Positions 42,934-52,806 of a stretch of 64,000 bases of DNA are shown piece by piece. The stretch lies in NCBI GenBank assembly GCA_027067965.1, contig JAMOUV010000007.1, positions 119,332 to 183,331 on the forward strand. The letters are read 5' to 3'. The position numbers were made by a program, and so were the translations under genes. The stretch is from Flavobacteriales bacterium (lineage in GTDB: Bacteria; Bacteroidota; Bacteroidia; Flavobacteriales; Flavobacteriaceae). Below the pieces are notes generated by a model. It was not told the origin of the DNA and made no database searches. It saw nothing but the letters and a program-made list of their open reading frames with translations. Numbering within the stretch: position 1 is the stretch's first letter; every line of letters begins with the position of its first letter.

Positions 42934-43455
42934 TTGAATAATAAATTCCGTATCGCGGTGTGGTTTATCATGTTGGCCGGCGGCCTGACGATGGGTATCG
43001 CAGCGGATTTACATTTTTTTCGCAAAGCGTTTTTTTCGGTTTATTATCATATTATTAGTTTTCTTGTAGGTATCATGCTATTGCGGGCGGTACTTCTTAT
43101 CAGCCGCCATACGGGGCGCATCCTTGCCCAATACGGCCGGGAAGGCGACATCCCGCGTATGGAAACCAATCGACTGGTTCGCGAAGGACCTTACGGCTAC
43201 ATGCGCCATCCGATGCATTTTGGGTTATTGTTCTTTCCCCTTTCTATTGCGTTAATTGTCGGATCACCCGCTTTTACATTTATTATCGCTCCTTTGGAAA
43301 TGATTTTTATGCTTCTGATGATAAAATTCGTCGAAGAGCCGGAGGCCCGAAAAAAATTCGGAAAAATGTATGATGATTATGCCAAGGACAAACCTTGGTT
43401 TTGCGTGAAAATAAAATGTTTGAAATCTTTATTTAAAAAAGTCCCGCCTGCATAA
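42934..43455 (+). CDS. isoprenylcysteine/phospholipid methyltransferase-like membrane protein
   Basis: The protein has about four hydrophobic helices and the ICMT/PEMT-like end: LVREGPYGYMRHPMHFGLL, then EEPEARKKFGKMYDDYAK, which bind S-adenosylmethionine in this family. Substrates can be lipids or small molecules, so the function is open. The start is unsure: TTG at 42934 gives 173 residues, but TATCCTTTG just there looks like a -7 box, so GTG at 42958 or ATG at 42970 could be the true start. It lies after a terminator and converges with the CNNM gene 9 bases away. Confidence 0.75.
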   Translation: MNNKFRIAVWFIMLAGGLTMGIAADLHFFRKAFFSVYYHIISFLVGIMLLRAVLLISRHTGRILAQYGREGDIPRMETNRLVREGPYGYMRHPMHFGLLFFPLSIALIVGSPAFTFIIAPLEMIFMLLMIKFVEEPEARKKFGKMYDDYAKDKPWFCVKIKCLKSLFKKVPPA

Positions 43456-43464
43456 CAATCCGGT

Positions 43465-44736
43465 CTATTCATCCGCATCTTTTCTCTTGACTTTAATTTC
43501 TTCGATTTGATTATCGGATGCTTTGGTCACGATATATTCGAACTCATCGTCTTCGATTTTTTCGCCGGTTTTCGGAATCCTGCCGAAAAGTTCCAATACA
43601 TAACCGCCCAAGGATTCATAATCTTCCGATTGAGGCAGGTGCAATTGATATTTATCGTTTATGTCGTCGATATCGAGTTTGGCGGAAAAAAGGTAGGTAT
43701 TTTCGTCCAATTGCTTATTGAGGAGTTCGTCTTTATCGTGCTCGTCTTCGATTTCGCCGAAAATTTTTTCCATGATATCTTCCAAAGTAATAATCCCCAC
43801 CGTGCCGCCGTATTCACCGAAAACCACCGCCATACTTTTTTTAGATGCCGTCATTTTTTTAAGCAATTCATCGATGGGCATCGTCTCGGGTACCATAATT
43901 AACTTGCGTAAAATTTGCTTTATTTTCTTGGGCTTTTTGAATAAATCGAAAAAGTGCACATATCCCTTGATACGGTCGATCGTTTCGTCATAGGCAACGA
44001 TTTTAGAATGTCCCGATTCCATAAAAAGTTCCTTAAGTTTTTCGGGTGATTCATTTATATCAATCCCCACAATATCCGTCCTGGGCACCATAATTTCACG
44101 TGCTTTTACATCGGCAAATTTCAAGGCGTTGGAAAAAATTTTAATTTCCGACTCTCCTTCATGATTGCCGGGTTCACTACTGACTTGCTTACTTAGATAT
44201 TTATGCAATTCGGTTTTGGTAAGTGACAATTCGGAAATATTAATCGGGCCTTTGTAAAACAAACCGATGAGAAAGTTGGAAATTTTCATCACAATCCACG
44301 AAATCGGACGAAAAATCATATATACCAAATAAATGGGAAATGCAAAAACGCGCAAGGACGAATTGGCATATAATTGAAATATAATTTTGGGAAGAAATTC
44401 GGCCAAAAGCAATATAATCAGTCCGGAAAGAAAGGTTTGAATCAACAAACTCAGCCAAGGAGAAATATCGGGATAAAATTTCTGCAAGTAATCCGTGATT
44501 ATTTTAGCCGAATAAATACCATATAAAACCAATGCGATATTATTTCCTACCAACATGGTGGTAATAAAATCTCCGGGGCTTTCGGTAATTTTTTGTAATA
44601 ATTTGCCGGTAAAACTATCTTGTTTTTTATCCAGTTCGAGTTTTAATTTATTCGAGGTGACATAGGCAATTTCCATCCCCGAAAAAAAAGCCGACATAAT
44701 AATCAAAAATAATATGGTGAGCCAAATCAGATTCAT
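43465..44736 (-). CDS. CNNM/CorC-type transporter-associated protein (hemolysin family)
   Basis: The 423-residue protein has a CNNM/DUF21 membrane domain (about residues 1-190; SAFFSGMEIAYVTSNKLKLE, VGNNIALVLYG), two CBS domains (about 210-330; AREIMVPRTDIVGID, MAVVFGEYGGTVGIITLEDI) and a C-terminal CorC_HlyC domain. CNNM proteins export or regulate Mg2+ or Na+. It overlaps lptC by 4 bases (ATGA). It is a paralogue of GldE at 52.8-54.1 kb. Confidence 0.9.
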   Translation of the reverse strand: MNLIWLTILFLIIMSAFFSGMEIAYVTSNKLKLELDKKQDSFTGKLLQKITESPGDFITTMLVGNNIALVLYGIYSAKIITDYLQKFYPDISPWLSLLIQTFLSGLIILLLAEFLPKIIFQLYANSSLRVFAFPIYLVYMIFRPISWIVMKISNFLIGLFYKGPINISELSLTKTELHKYLSKQVSSEPGNHEGESEIKIFSNALKFADVKAREIMVPRTDIVGIDINESPEKLKELFMESGHSKIVAYDETIDRIKGYVHFFDLFKKPKKIKQILRKLIMVPETMPIDELLKKMTASKKSMAVVFGEYGGTVGIITLEDIMEKIFGEIEDEHDKDELLNKQLDENTYLFSAKLDIDDINDKYQLHLPQSEDYESLGGYVLELFGRIPKTGEKIEDDEFEYIVTKASDNQIEEIKVKRKDADE

Positions 44737-45305
44737 TTTTTGGTTTTTATATGGATGATTCCGGTTACGTTATTTACACGAGCCGTGGTGAAACTCATAT
44801 TAGAATCAAAGCCGGTTCCTCGAATAAACTCGTCCTTTCGTCTGAATTCGATAGCCCTGTCGGTAAATATATGTTCATGCATACGGTCCCAAAAAAGTTG
44901 CGACGTCTTTAATTGACTGCTATCGGCACCGGTGATCACTACATTATCGATGAGTTCTACCATACCCGTTTTTTTATAAACAACCGCTTTGTCGGCTCGA
45001 ATAGTGGTTTTTTCACCGACCTGCGGATTAAAAATTTCCATAAAAAGTCCCTTGGGAAAAATTTGTCTAGGAAATTCCATTTCGGTATAATCTTCCATTA
45101 GCGGCGAACGCATTCGCATGGCTATTCTTCCTTTAAGGGTATAAAAAGCTTCGAAATCCTTAGTAATTCCTGAAGCAAGTGGTTTCCTAGGACGTTCAAA
45201 CAATTGTTTGGCACCCGATTTACTTTCACTACAAGAAAAAAGCACAATAACCGTCCCTGCAGAGACGGTTATCGCTATTAACCATGAATAAATTATCTTT
45301 TTCAC
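44733..45305 (-). CDS. lptC: LPS export protein LptC
   Basis: LptC links the inner-membrane LPS extractor to the periplasmic bridge. The 190-residue protein has an N-terminal hydrophobic helix ending in FSCSES, which may be a lipoprotein-like site, and a beta-jellyroll domain with MRMRSPLMEDYTEMEFPR and GMVELIDNVVITG. The start codon is GTG, 3 bases after the TPR gene stop, so the two are coupled. It overlaps the CNNM gene by 4 bases. The sequence is divergent, as usual in Bacteroidota. Confidence 0.88.
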   Translation of the reverse strand: MKKIIYSWLIAITVSAGTVIVLFSCSESKSGAKQLFERPRKPLASGITKDFEAFYTLKGRIAMRMRSPLMEDYTEMEFPRQIFPKGLFMEIFNPQVGEKTTIRADKAVVYKKTGMVELIDNVVITGADSSQLKTSQLFWDRMHEHIFTDRAIEFRRKDEFIRGTGFDSNMSFTTARVNNVTGIIHIKTKK

Positions 45306-45308
45306 TTT

Positions 45309-46688
45309 TTAGTTTGAAGGAACACGAACACTTCCTCCTACCCAGCATTTATCGAATTTAACAAGTTTCCCTCCCATTCCTTCGAGGAATATATCTTTTT
45401 TGGAAGGTGCACGTTTTTCATATTCAGCGGCAATGCTCAATGCTTTTCTTTTGATGGTCGGGTCCACGGCAGCCGCCTTGCGAGCCATTTCAGCCGCTTT
45501 CCAATAAATCGCCGTTTTTTCGAATTTGGTGTTACCGCATTCATTAGCGCTTGCTGCATATAAACTGGCTATTAACAAATAAGCTGGGCCCATAGAAGGT
45601 TTATATTTCAGCGCTTCGCGTGCCAGATTACGCGCTTTGGGTTTATTGCCTTGTTTTTTGGCCATAACCGCCATGCTGTATAAGATCTTTGCTTTGTTAT
45701 ACGGATCTTTTTCCAAATCCAATGCTTGTCTGTAATAGGACAATGCTTTGGAATAATTTCCTTCTTTTTTATAACGTATTGCCAAGAATCTTGCCGAGGT
45801 GGCCGAAGGTTCCAATTTATGAAGCGCTTCGACTATTTTTTTGAAAAGTTGCCCTTTGGTGCAATCTTTTGAAGCCAAACGGTTTGCAGCCCGCTTGAGC
45901 CATTTTACATCGGTTTTATTGGCTTCGAAATTATTCGAATAAAAAGGTACCAATGTGCCGCAATCGCCCAAATCACCCAATTCGTTATCCATTAACAAAT
46001 ATACCTTATCCATAGCCGGCAAATTCTTTTCCAGGGCTTTGAGTTTTTTACTCTCTTTGGATGTCAGTTCACCGGTTTCCTTTTTGGATTGCAGGGCTTC
46101 CATTTTTTTGGTAAGTTTTTCCATCATCGCATCCAAATGCTCGGTCAAATCATCGTATTTTGAAAACAATTCATCCAGTGTAATATCACCTTTTTTATAT
46201 TTGGATACCAAGCCCTTAAACAAACCCAAATATGCTTTGGGATGAGTAAATTGATCGGGATAATTGGTAAATACTTCATTCAAAACTTCATAAATTTCTT
46301 CCGGCGTCCCTACTTTGTTTACAACCATCATCACACCTTTCATATGCAATGCTTTGGCCTTTTCTTGCGGGAAATATTTTACGCGTTCATCATAGAGGCG
46401 AATCATCTTTTCGGCATATTCTTTTTTCTTGGCCTCATCATCGGTATTTTTCATCAACCATTGATAAATCTTCACTCCGTCCACATAGATGGCTTTATGG
46501 AATCCGGGGCATTGATCATGTAGTTTCTTCCATGTAGGATACGCTTCCTTATAATTTTTTGCTTTGACAAACTCATGGGATACACTTAACCAGGTATCAC
46601 AATTGGATTTGTCAACGGCTGTGGTGTCTTCTTGTGCAATAACTACGCTAAACATCAAAGAAAACAGTAAAATCGCTAATTTTTTCAT
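45309..46688 (-). CDS. secreted TPR protein
   Basis: The 459-residue protein has a signal peptide (to about residue 19, VVIAQ). It is helical with TPR-like repeats, most plainly GNYSKALSYYRQALDLEKD and NKPKARNLAREALKYKPSMG in the second half, and a Lys/Glu-rich coiled segment near 190-225. It lies 20 bases after the outer-membrane protein gene and 3 bases before lptC. A role as a periplasmic scaffold for envelope assembly is inferred from the neighbours only. Confidence 0.82.
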   Translation of the reverse strand: MKKLAILLFSLMFSVVIAQEDTTAVDKSNCDTWLSVSHEFVKAKNYKEAYPTWKKLHDQCPGFHKAIYVDGVKIYQWLMKNTDDEAKKKEYAEKMIRLYDERVKYFPQEKAKALHMKGVMMVVNKVGTPEEIYEVLNEVFTNYPDQFTHPKAYLGLFKGLVSKYKKGDITLDELFSKYDDLTEHLDAMMEKLTKKMEALQSKKETGELTSKESKKLKALEKNLPAMDKVYLLMDNELGDLGDCGTLVPFYSNNFEANKTDVKWLKRAANRLASKDCTKGQLFKKIVEALHKLEPSATSARFLAIRYKKEGNYSKALSYYRQALDLEKDPYNKAKILYSMAVMAKKQGNKPKARNLAREALKYKPSMGPAYLLIASLYAASANECGNTKFEKTAIYWKAAEMARKAAAVDPTIKRKALSIAAEYEKRAPSKKDIFLEGMGGKLVKFDKCWVGGSVRVPSN

Positions 46689-46708
46689 ATGCTTTTGTCT
46701 TTAATTTT

Positions 46709-47956
46709 TTAATTTATTTTTCGTTTTACAAACCATTTGTCTTTAAATGATAAACCGATTTTTAATTTTATTATTTTTTCCGAAATCAGATCGGGGCCGC
46801 CTCGTTTTACATATTCAAGTCCGATATTCACCGCGGAAAAATAATAATTCATCGGTAAACTCAAACCAAAGCTCATGCCAAATTCATTAACCGGTTGATT
46901 ATCAAAGACCAAATCTCCATTTTTATAATAAAACCCGGCTTTATAAGTGATTCTTTTATAATATTTGACATGTGAGCGGAAGTCGGGCAACCAAAAGCCC
47001 CCCATTTTCAAGACCGATGCGTTCTTGTAGGAAACTTTATCCGAAGTAAAAAAGTCGTTTTGATAACCGCTCCATTTTTCGGTCTGCCATTCTACACCTG
47101 CATACCATTTTCTTTTCATCCCGAAGCCGAAGCCAATGCTGTATCCCGCAGGAATAAATTGCAGGGTGGTGTCTTGACGCAAATTCATTGTTCTTACAAT
47201 ACGTTCTCTACCATACGAACTGTCACTAATTTCCAATGTGCTGGTATTTTCGGAAATTATTTTAACGGGCAAAGTGTATAATAAGGCCGCTTGAAAATAA
47301 TATTTTCTATTGAAAAAATGGGTCAAATCCATCGAAAAGTCAAGATTGCTACCCGAATAAACGGCATTATCCACTTGCCGGCTAATGGCATAAACATCTT
47401 GCTTATAATGAATAAAACGGGCTATTTTGTTGCCGAAATAATAATTATAAGAGATTCCCGCATTCAAACCTTTATAAAGTTTTAACCCTGCAGCCACAAA
47501 TACGCGATTCAATCCGCCTTCGCCAGTTTTGGCTATTTTTTCATTTTCCAATTCTTTCATAATGAGATAGCCGCTTGTGGAATAGGGTTTGAATCCGAAA
47601 CCTATTCCGCCACGCTTTCCTACCGGCACTCCCAAAGTAACATAGGGCACCATAAAAACACCCGCTCGTCCTTGTATATTACCCGATTTAAGTAAATATA
47701 CATCAAAGGCCGAAGCCACGGAATAATTGACCAACTTCAAATTGGCCAATGATGAAGGAAGCATAAAGTTGTAATGCAAGGTGTCATTATACACATTCAA
47801 GTGACCCATGGAAAGATTTTCTACCGTCTGTTTTTCCACTTGGTCGCCGAATTTATAATAAGAAAAAGGGGAATAAGAACCGTCTTGTGCATATATGCTA
47901 AAAATCGAGAATAATAATATCAAAGCAAGGTATCTGAATTTGTTTATCATGTTCAT
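46709..47956 (-). CDS. outer-membrane beta-barrel protein, unknown role
   Basis: The 415-residue protein has a signal peptide (to about residue 23, SIYAQ) and the alternating aromatic/glycine pattern of a beta-barrel (GVPVGKRGGIGFGFKPYSTS, GLNAGISYNYYFGN, AGYSIGFGFGMKRKWYAGVE). It looks FadL/PorV-like in layout, but I cannot place it in a named family. It is encoded 3 bases after coaX and just before the TPR gene, a block conserved in flavobacteria. Confidence 0.75.
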   Translation of the reverse strand: MNMINKFRYLALILLFSIFSIYAQDGSYSPFSYYKFGDQVEKQTVENLSMGHLNVYNDTLHYNFMLPSSLANLKLVNYSVASAFDVYLLKSGNIQGRAGVFMVPYVTLGVPVGKRGGIGFGFKPYSTSGYLIMKELENEKIAKTGEGGLNRVFVAAGLKLYKGLNAGISYNYYFGNKIARFIHYKQDVYAISRQVDNAVYSGSNLDFSMDLTHFFNRKYYFQAALLYTLPVKIISENTSTLEISDSSYGRERIVRTMNLRQDTTLQFIPAGYSIGFGFGMKRKWYAGVEWQTEKWSGYQNDFFTSDKVSYKNASVLKMGGFWLPDFRSHVKYYKRITYKAGFYYKNGDLVFDNQPVNEFGMSFGLSLPMNYYFSAVNIGLEYVKRGGPDLISEKIIKLKIGLSFKDKWFVKRKIN

Positions 47957-47959
47957 CTT

Positions 47960-48661
47960 TTATCTCCTGTTTAAATCCGAAATTATTTTTAATCCGTATG
48001 CCAACAAAAATTTTTGAATAGCAAATATCTTAATTTTTAATGATTTGGACAAAAATTTTGCATTTCCACCTGTTAAAACGATTTTTATGCCCGGGTATTG
48101 CTTCCGGTAATCGACAATGAGACCTTCTATTTCCTTTAAAACACCATGAATTACTCCCGAATGAATGGAAAGATCGGTCCGCTTGCCTATTAAAGGGGGT
48201 AATTTCTCATCGAATTTCAGCAAAGGCAAACCGGCCGTATAATCATGCAATGCACGGTAACGCATTTCGATACCCGGTGAAATAGCTCCGCCCAGATATT
48301 TGGATTCTGCATCCAAATAATCATAAGTAATGCAAGTACCGGCATCAATAACCAAAATATTATTACCGTATAATAGCTTCGCACCCGCCACCAGGGCGAT
48401 TCTATCGGCGCCTAAGGTATCGGATTCATATAAAATTTCAAATGGTAAATTAATTCCGGGCGAGACATACAAAACCTTTTCGGATTGCTCTCGTAATAAT
48501 TTTTCCAAGCGCTTGTCCGGTTTGCCGGTACGTACTACAATGATATTATTTATTTTTTTCCACGGAATATCTTTATAACCGAAAACTTTTTCTTCTAGTT
48601 TTCCATGGTCAAACAAGTAATATTTTATACGCGTATTCCCTATATCAATGCCCACATTCAT
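47960..48661 (-). CDS. coaX: type III pantothenate kinase
   Basis: CoaX phosphorylates pantothenate in the first step of CoA synthesis. The 233-residue ASKHA-fold protein has MNVGIDIGNTRIKYYLF, GADRIALVAGA, IDAGTCITYDYLD and GGAISPGIEMRYRALHDYTA, all diagnostic of type III kinases. It is the first gene of the coaX-OMP-TPR-lptC-CNNM block and follows the AddB-like gene after 1 base. Confidence 0.95.
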   Translation of the reverse strand: MNVGIDIGNTRIKYYLFDHGKLEEKVFGYKDIPWKKINNIIVVRTGKPDKRLEKLLREQSEKVLYVSPGINLPFEILYESDTLGADRIALVAGAKLLYGNNILVIDAGTCITYDYLDAESKYLGGAISPGIEMRYRALHDYTAGLPLLKFDEKLPPLIGKRTDLSIHSGVIHGVLKEIEGLIVDYRKQYPGIKIVLTGGNAKFLSKSLKIKIFAIQKFLLAYGLKIISDLNRR

Positions 48662-48662
48662 G

Positions 48663-51413
48663 TTATTTTACTTTTAGGTTCAATTCACGCTCCGTATCAA
48701 TCATCTCATGCAAAAGTTGGTATATATAATCTTCGAATTGTAATAAAAAATTATCCGAATCGTCAATTTCCTTATGCAATACCGGCCCTTTTTTTCGTAC
48801 GGTATAAATTACCGGAATCGGATTTACTTCACTATCGGCGAAAAGCAAATCACTATTTTTTAACAACCAAAGATAGAAATATACTTGGAATTGATATTTG
48901 TTATTACCTTTCTTAAATTTTTTCTCAAAATCATAATTACCCGTATTAGAATCTTTTGAAATGGATAAATTATCAACCGACCCGGTTTTATAATCCACAA
49001 TACGAATTTGACCGTCCAAGCGATCGATTCTATCAATAAATCCTTTGAATTTTACGGAACCTATACGGGGAATTTCTTTTGTGATTTCCAAGTATTTTTC
49101 AGTCAGCAAAATTATCAATTCTTTCCCTTGTCGAACTTCTTGTAAGTCCATTTTCAATAATTTTTTAACCATCTGTTTGGCGCTTTCCAATGCCAAAATA
49201 TTTTTTCCGCGCAATTTGAAATTTTTACGGTAAGGTATTTTTAAATATTCTTCAAAAAAAATTTTCGTTACCCGGTCATCAACTTCCTTTATCAATTTTC
49301 TCAAAATATTTTCGGTAAGCACTTGATTTTCATAAGGTTTGTACATTTCTTCGAAAGCCCGGTGAACCACATCTCCCATCCTGTTTGCAGCAATATAATC
49401 CTCCAAATCCGGTTTATCTTTCCAATTGAGAACGTATTTCCTGAAAAAATCCACAGGATATGACTTATAAGACATTATCATAGAAGCCGAAACACCGTGA
49501 TGGTGAAAATAATGCAACAATTTCCGGGCAAATAGAGCATCTTTCGATATTTTTTCAGTCTCGCTTATGGTTCGTGGATTTTCTTCAATGGCCATTTCTT
49601 TGAGATCGACATGCTCATTTTTTAATTTTTCCTTCAATTGCAAAATATATCGTGACGGCTCTCCGGCTACCAATCCGGAGGTAGAAATATCATAAAGCAT
49701 CCAAATTTGCTTTGCTCTTGATAGCAACCGGTAAAAATGATAGGCCGAAATGGCATTCTTTTCATCATATACTGGCATTGAAAAATGTTTCCTAATGTCA
49801 TAAGGAATAAAACTTCCCGTATCTTTACCTTTGGGCAATATGCCTTCATTCATACCCAATAAAAAAACGCGGTCAAAATCCAACAAACGTGTTTCCAAAA
49901 GACCCATAATTTGATAACCCGATAACGGTTTGCCCTCGAAATGTACATGCAGTTCCCGGTTCATTCTCCTAAAAAATTTCAATAATGCCCCTATATTTTC
50001 AAATACTTTGTATTGGGTTTGCATATCTTGTAATCGTTCGATCAAATCGGATAATTCCACCAATGCTACCTTTTCGGGTTCATATTTCGGAATATTTTTA
50101 AACAAAATATCGATGATCGAATTTAAAATACTTAACAACTGGGCGGGTGTACGGATGACCGGGAAATAGGCCTGTAAATCATATCGGGATATTAATTCGA
50201 AAAAATCAGACATATCAATGAATTTCGACCTGTTTTCAAAAATGACCTTTTTTAGAGATTTTATATTTTCACCCTGAGGAATAAAATAAGGGTGGCTCGC
50301 GAGATAAAGAAAATCTTTTAGATTCACATTTTTATTGCGCTCCAAATCACTGTAAAAGCGAATGTAATGATCTATAAAACTTCCGGTTTGCATACGTTCA
50401 ACGGGCAAAGAAAAAGTAAGATTGACTTCTTCTAATTCATCGGGCAATGCATAAAGCAATTCATTGAACATAGCGGGGTCATTGAGTACCACCAAAGTTT
50501 TGAGTCGAAACTCTTTTTTATTTTCAGGATTGGCTTTTTCCAGTTCAAGCAATTGATTTACCGTAAATTGAACTTGAGACAATTCATCGGTCGTTTGAAC
50601 GATACGGATTTTTTTCGGCTCCCGGAAAGCATCGAAAACCCAATTGAATTCATCGCCGAATTTTTTCGAATCTCGATTTCGACGAAGAAATAATCCGGCT
50701 TCAAAGGGTTCGTCCAAATAAAACCGATCGGCATCCCAAAAAATTTTGGCTTTTTTTTCTTGAATTAAGCGCTCGAAAATTTTTTCTTCCGACTTGGTCA
50801 AGGCATTAAAACCCGCCAAATAAATTTCTTCCCGGCCGAACTTATTTTTCCAACGATCATAAGTTTCCACCGCTTCGCGGTATATCATGCCGTCGTAGGC
50901 CTTGTGTTGTGAATTTAATTTCTCTTTGAAACGGCGATAAATTTCCGGCAGCAATTCAAAAAATTTCAGATAATCGTTCATTTGTTGCGACCGGTTATCT
51001 TCGCCGGGTTCCCATTGCTCGATTGCTTTTATTTCTTTCAAATATTGTAAAATCTTCTCGGGCGACACCAAAAACTTATCGATTTCATCAAAATCATTCA
51101 ATAAAATATGCCCCCATCCGATAAACTGCTCGAAAGTATGCGGCTCCAATCCGGCCCGTTGGGCAACTTGACCGTAAACCTCGAATAAACTCAGTAGCAA
51201 GTCATATTTTTCGGCGGGTTCACGGCCGGTCAAATAACCGAAAAAATCCGTCACGGAAAATATTCGCGGTGCAATAACGGGACCATCGGACAACTCATTT
51301 AATTTTTTTTCCAAAAACAATGCGGGCCGGCGGTTGGGAAATACAACGGTTTTACGATGTAATTCTCCCCCTTCGATAAGTTCACGGGCAAGTTTATCGA
51401 TAAATCCTTCCAT
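48663..51413 (-). CDS. AddB-like protein with PD-(D/E)XK nuclease domain
   Basis: The 916-residue protein resembles AddB, the nuclease partner of the AddA helicase in double-strand break repair. The N-terminal half has helicase-like remnants (KTVVFPNRRPALFLEKKL). The C-terminal nuclease motif is RIVDYKTGS, with D807 and K809. I found no cysteine anywhere in the protein. The position of the first Fe-S ligand in AddB-type nucleases (before a CP-x-x-F/Y stretch) is S651 in YKSYPVDFF, so the Fe-S staple is absent. AddA is not in the window. coaX follows after 1 base. Confidence 0.85.
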   Translation of the reverse strand: MEGFIDKLARELIEGGELHRKTVVFPNRRPALFLEKKLNELSDGPVIAPRIFSVTDFFGYLTGREPAEKYDLLLSLFEVYGQVAQRAGLEPHTFEQFIGWGHILLNDFDEIDKFLVSPEKILQYLKEIKAIEQWEPGEDNRSQQMNDYLKFFELLPEIYRRFKEKLNSQHKAYDGMIYREAVETYDRWKNKFGREEIYLAGFNALTKSEEKIFERLIQEKKAKIFWDADRFYLDEPFEAGLFLRRNRDSKKFGDEFNWVFDAFREPKKIRIVQTTDELSQVQFTVNQLLELEKANPENKKEFRLKTLVVLNDPAMFNELLYALPDELEEVNLTFSLPVERMQTGSFIDHYIRFYSDLERNKNVNLKDFLYLASHPYFIPQGENIKSLKKVIFENRSKFIDMSDFFELISRYDLQAYFPVIRTPAQLLSILNSIIDILFKNIPKYEPEKVALVELSDLIERLQDMQTQYKVFENIGALLKFFRRMNRELHVHFEGKPLSGYQIMGLLETRLLDFDRVFLLGMNEGILPKGKDTGSFIPYDIRKHFSMPVYDEKNAISAYHFYRLLSRAKQIWMLYDISTSGLVAGEPSRYILQLKEKLKNEHVDLKEMAIEENPRTISETEKISKDALFARKLLHYFHHHGVSASMIMSYKSYPVDFFRKYVLNWKDKPDLEDYIAANRMGDVVHRAFEEMYKPYENQVLTENILRKLIKEVDDRVTKIFFEEYLKIPYRKNFKLRGKNILALESAKQMVKKLLKMDLQEVRQGKELIILLTEKYLEITKEIPRIGSVKFKGFIDRIDRLDGQIRIVDYKTGSVDNLSISKDSNTGNYDFEKKFKKGNNKYQFQVYFYLWLLKNSDLLFADSEVNPIPVIYTVRKKGPVLHKEIDDSDNFLLQFEDYIYQLLHEMIDTERELNLKVK

Positions 51414-51420
51414 GGAGGGT

Positions 51421-51966
51421 TCAGTTCATAAACAAAATAATCCGGCGGGGAGTGGCGTCTTTTTGAATCCAATCGATATCCGCTTCGGACAAGGTCTTAT
51501 TTCGGGCTTGGTCCACCAAATCTTCATTATTAAATTCCAATATGGCATTCAAATCGTCCACATAAACCACCACATGCCGAAGTGTTTTCTCGGCTCTTTT
51601 GATCCGGTGATTTTTTCGCCATTGTTCGAAATTATTTTTCAACCCCATGCCTTTGTTCGACCGAAATGAAGGCGACACAATTTCTACGGCATATAATTCC
51701 AAGGTATCTTTCCCGGGCTGAAAGATAAGTATCATCTGCTTTCGCCCCGTTTTCTCATCGGTTACTTCCATGATGCTTTGGTCCACAATGCCGGAAACTT
51801 TCTTCAAATCCAATAAATTTTCGTTTTTCAAAGTTGCCCGGACCTCTTCGGGAGTCATTTTTCCAGTTAATTCTCCCACTTTGTTTTTCGAAAAAACATG
51901 AGAATTGTCTTTGTGGCATGCACTGATCAGGACAAGTAAAGTGAAAAAGAAAAAATATTTTTTCAT
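51421..51966 (-). CDS. predicted lipoprotein of unknown function
   Basis: The 181-residue protein has a lipoprotein signal (MKKYFFFFTLLVLISAC, lipidated C17). The mature part holds VGELTGKMTPEEVRATLKNE, LIFQPGKDTLELYAVEIVS and a central DDLNAILEFN. No known domain is recognised. The ATG at 51966 is favoured over a longer frame from 52044 because it starts a proper signal. It lies 7 bases before the AddB-like gene. The 285 bases upstream hold no gene, only an AT-rich hairpin near 52118-52142. Confidence 0.7.
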   Translation of the reverse strand: MKKYFFFFTLLVLISACHKDNSHVFSKNKVGELTGKMTPEEVRATLKNENLLDLKKVSGIVDQSIMEVTDEKTGRKQMILIFQPGKDTLELYAVEIVSPSFRSNKGMGLKNNFEQWRKNHRIKRAEKTLRHVVVYVDDLNAILEFNNEDLVDQARNKTLSEADIDWIQKDATPRRIILFMN

Positions 51967-52251
51967 AACGGACGGGTTTAGAAAGTAAAGGTAATGAATC
52001 TTATGGAAATATTTCAATCCGATTTTATGCTCAAGTCCCAACATACATTCCTAATGAATGGACAAAATATGTCGAAAACCAAGCGGGTCGAAGTTTTTTT
52101 CGCAGCGCGATTTTTTGCTTCTTTTTTCTAAAAAAAGATGAAGGAAAATAAATCTTTTGGGCTACCGAAAAATCGAATTAAAAATACCATGTGAATGAGA
52201 GCAAATAAGAAAGAAGGTAAATATTCATCCACGATAAAAAATACTCACCTC

Positions 52252-52806
52252 CTATTTCCACTGCCACGTCTCAATCATATGTTTTACATCATTTTTAAGA
52301 TACTCCAACGGCGGACGAATACTATCGTAATTGGGAACGGCCCGGAAATACAACGAACCGGTTACAAAATGATGCATGCTGTCGGTTACATGAAATTGAA
52401 GCGGCGAAGCGGCATTTCCCGTCACGTAATTAATACGCGCATAAACGTTCTTTTTGGGGTTGGCAAAATCTTCATAATAAAAATCATCCGCTTTAACGGC
52501 ATGCTTATAGGTGAGTTTTTCGGCATCGACCAGCAATTGTTCCAAATTATTCTTGACAGGCGAATAGGTAAAATAAAACCGTGCTTTCATGAGGGGATAA
52601 TGCAAATTGAAAGTGGTATCGGAAGTTATTTCGGTCCGGGCATATACGGATTTTTCAAAAACAAACGGAAATTTTTCATCGAATTTTTCATATGCATGCG
52701 GCGGATATTCCAAGCGCAAATATGCTGCCGGTTTGGGGATACTATCTTCACCGCGACAAGAAATCAAAACAATCATAAACGAGAAGATGACAAGAATCCG
52801 GCTCAT
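52252..52806 (-). CDS. gldD: gliding motility lipoprotein GldD
   Basis: GldD is required for gliding and T9SS function in flavobacteria. The 184-residue protein has a lipoprotein signal (MSRILVIFSFMIVLISC, lipidated C17), then the family start KPAAYLRLEYPPHAYEKF. It ends with a conserved PPLEYLKNDVKHMIETWQWK tail. It overlaps gldE by 4 bases at its start, as in other Bacteroidota. Confidence 0.93.
   Translation of the reverse strand: MSRILVIFSFMIVLISCRGEDSIPKPAAYLRLEYPPHAYEKFDEKFPFVFEKSVYARTEITSDTTFNLHYPLMKARFYFTYSPVKNNLEQLLVDAEKLTYKHAVKADDFYYEDFANPKKNVYARINYVTGNAASPLQFHVTDSMHHFVTGSLYFRAVPNYDSIRPPLEYLKNDVKHMIETWQWK

Noticed and set aside
45241..45305. LptC as a lipoprotein because of the FSCSES sequence
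   Set aside because: The residues before the cysteine do not form a good lipobox and LptC is normally a single-pass membrane protein; left as an open note.
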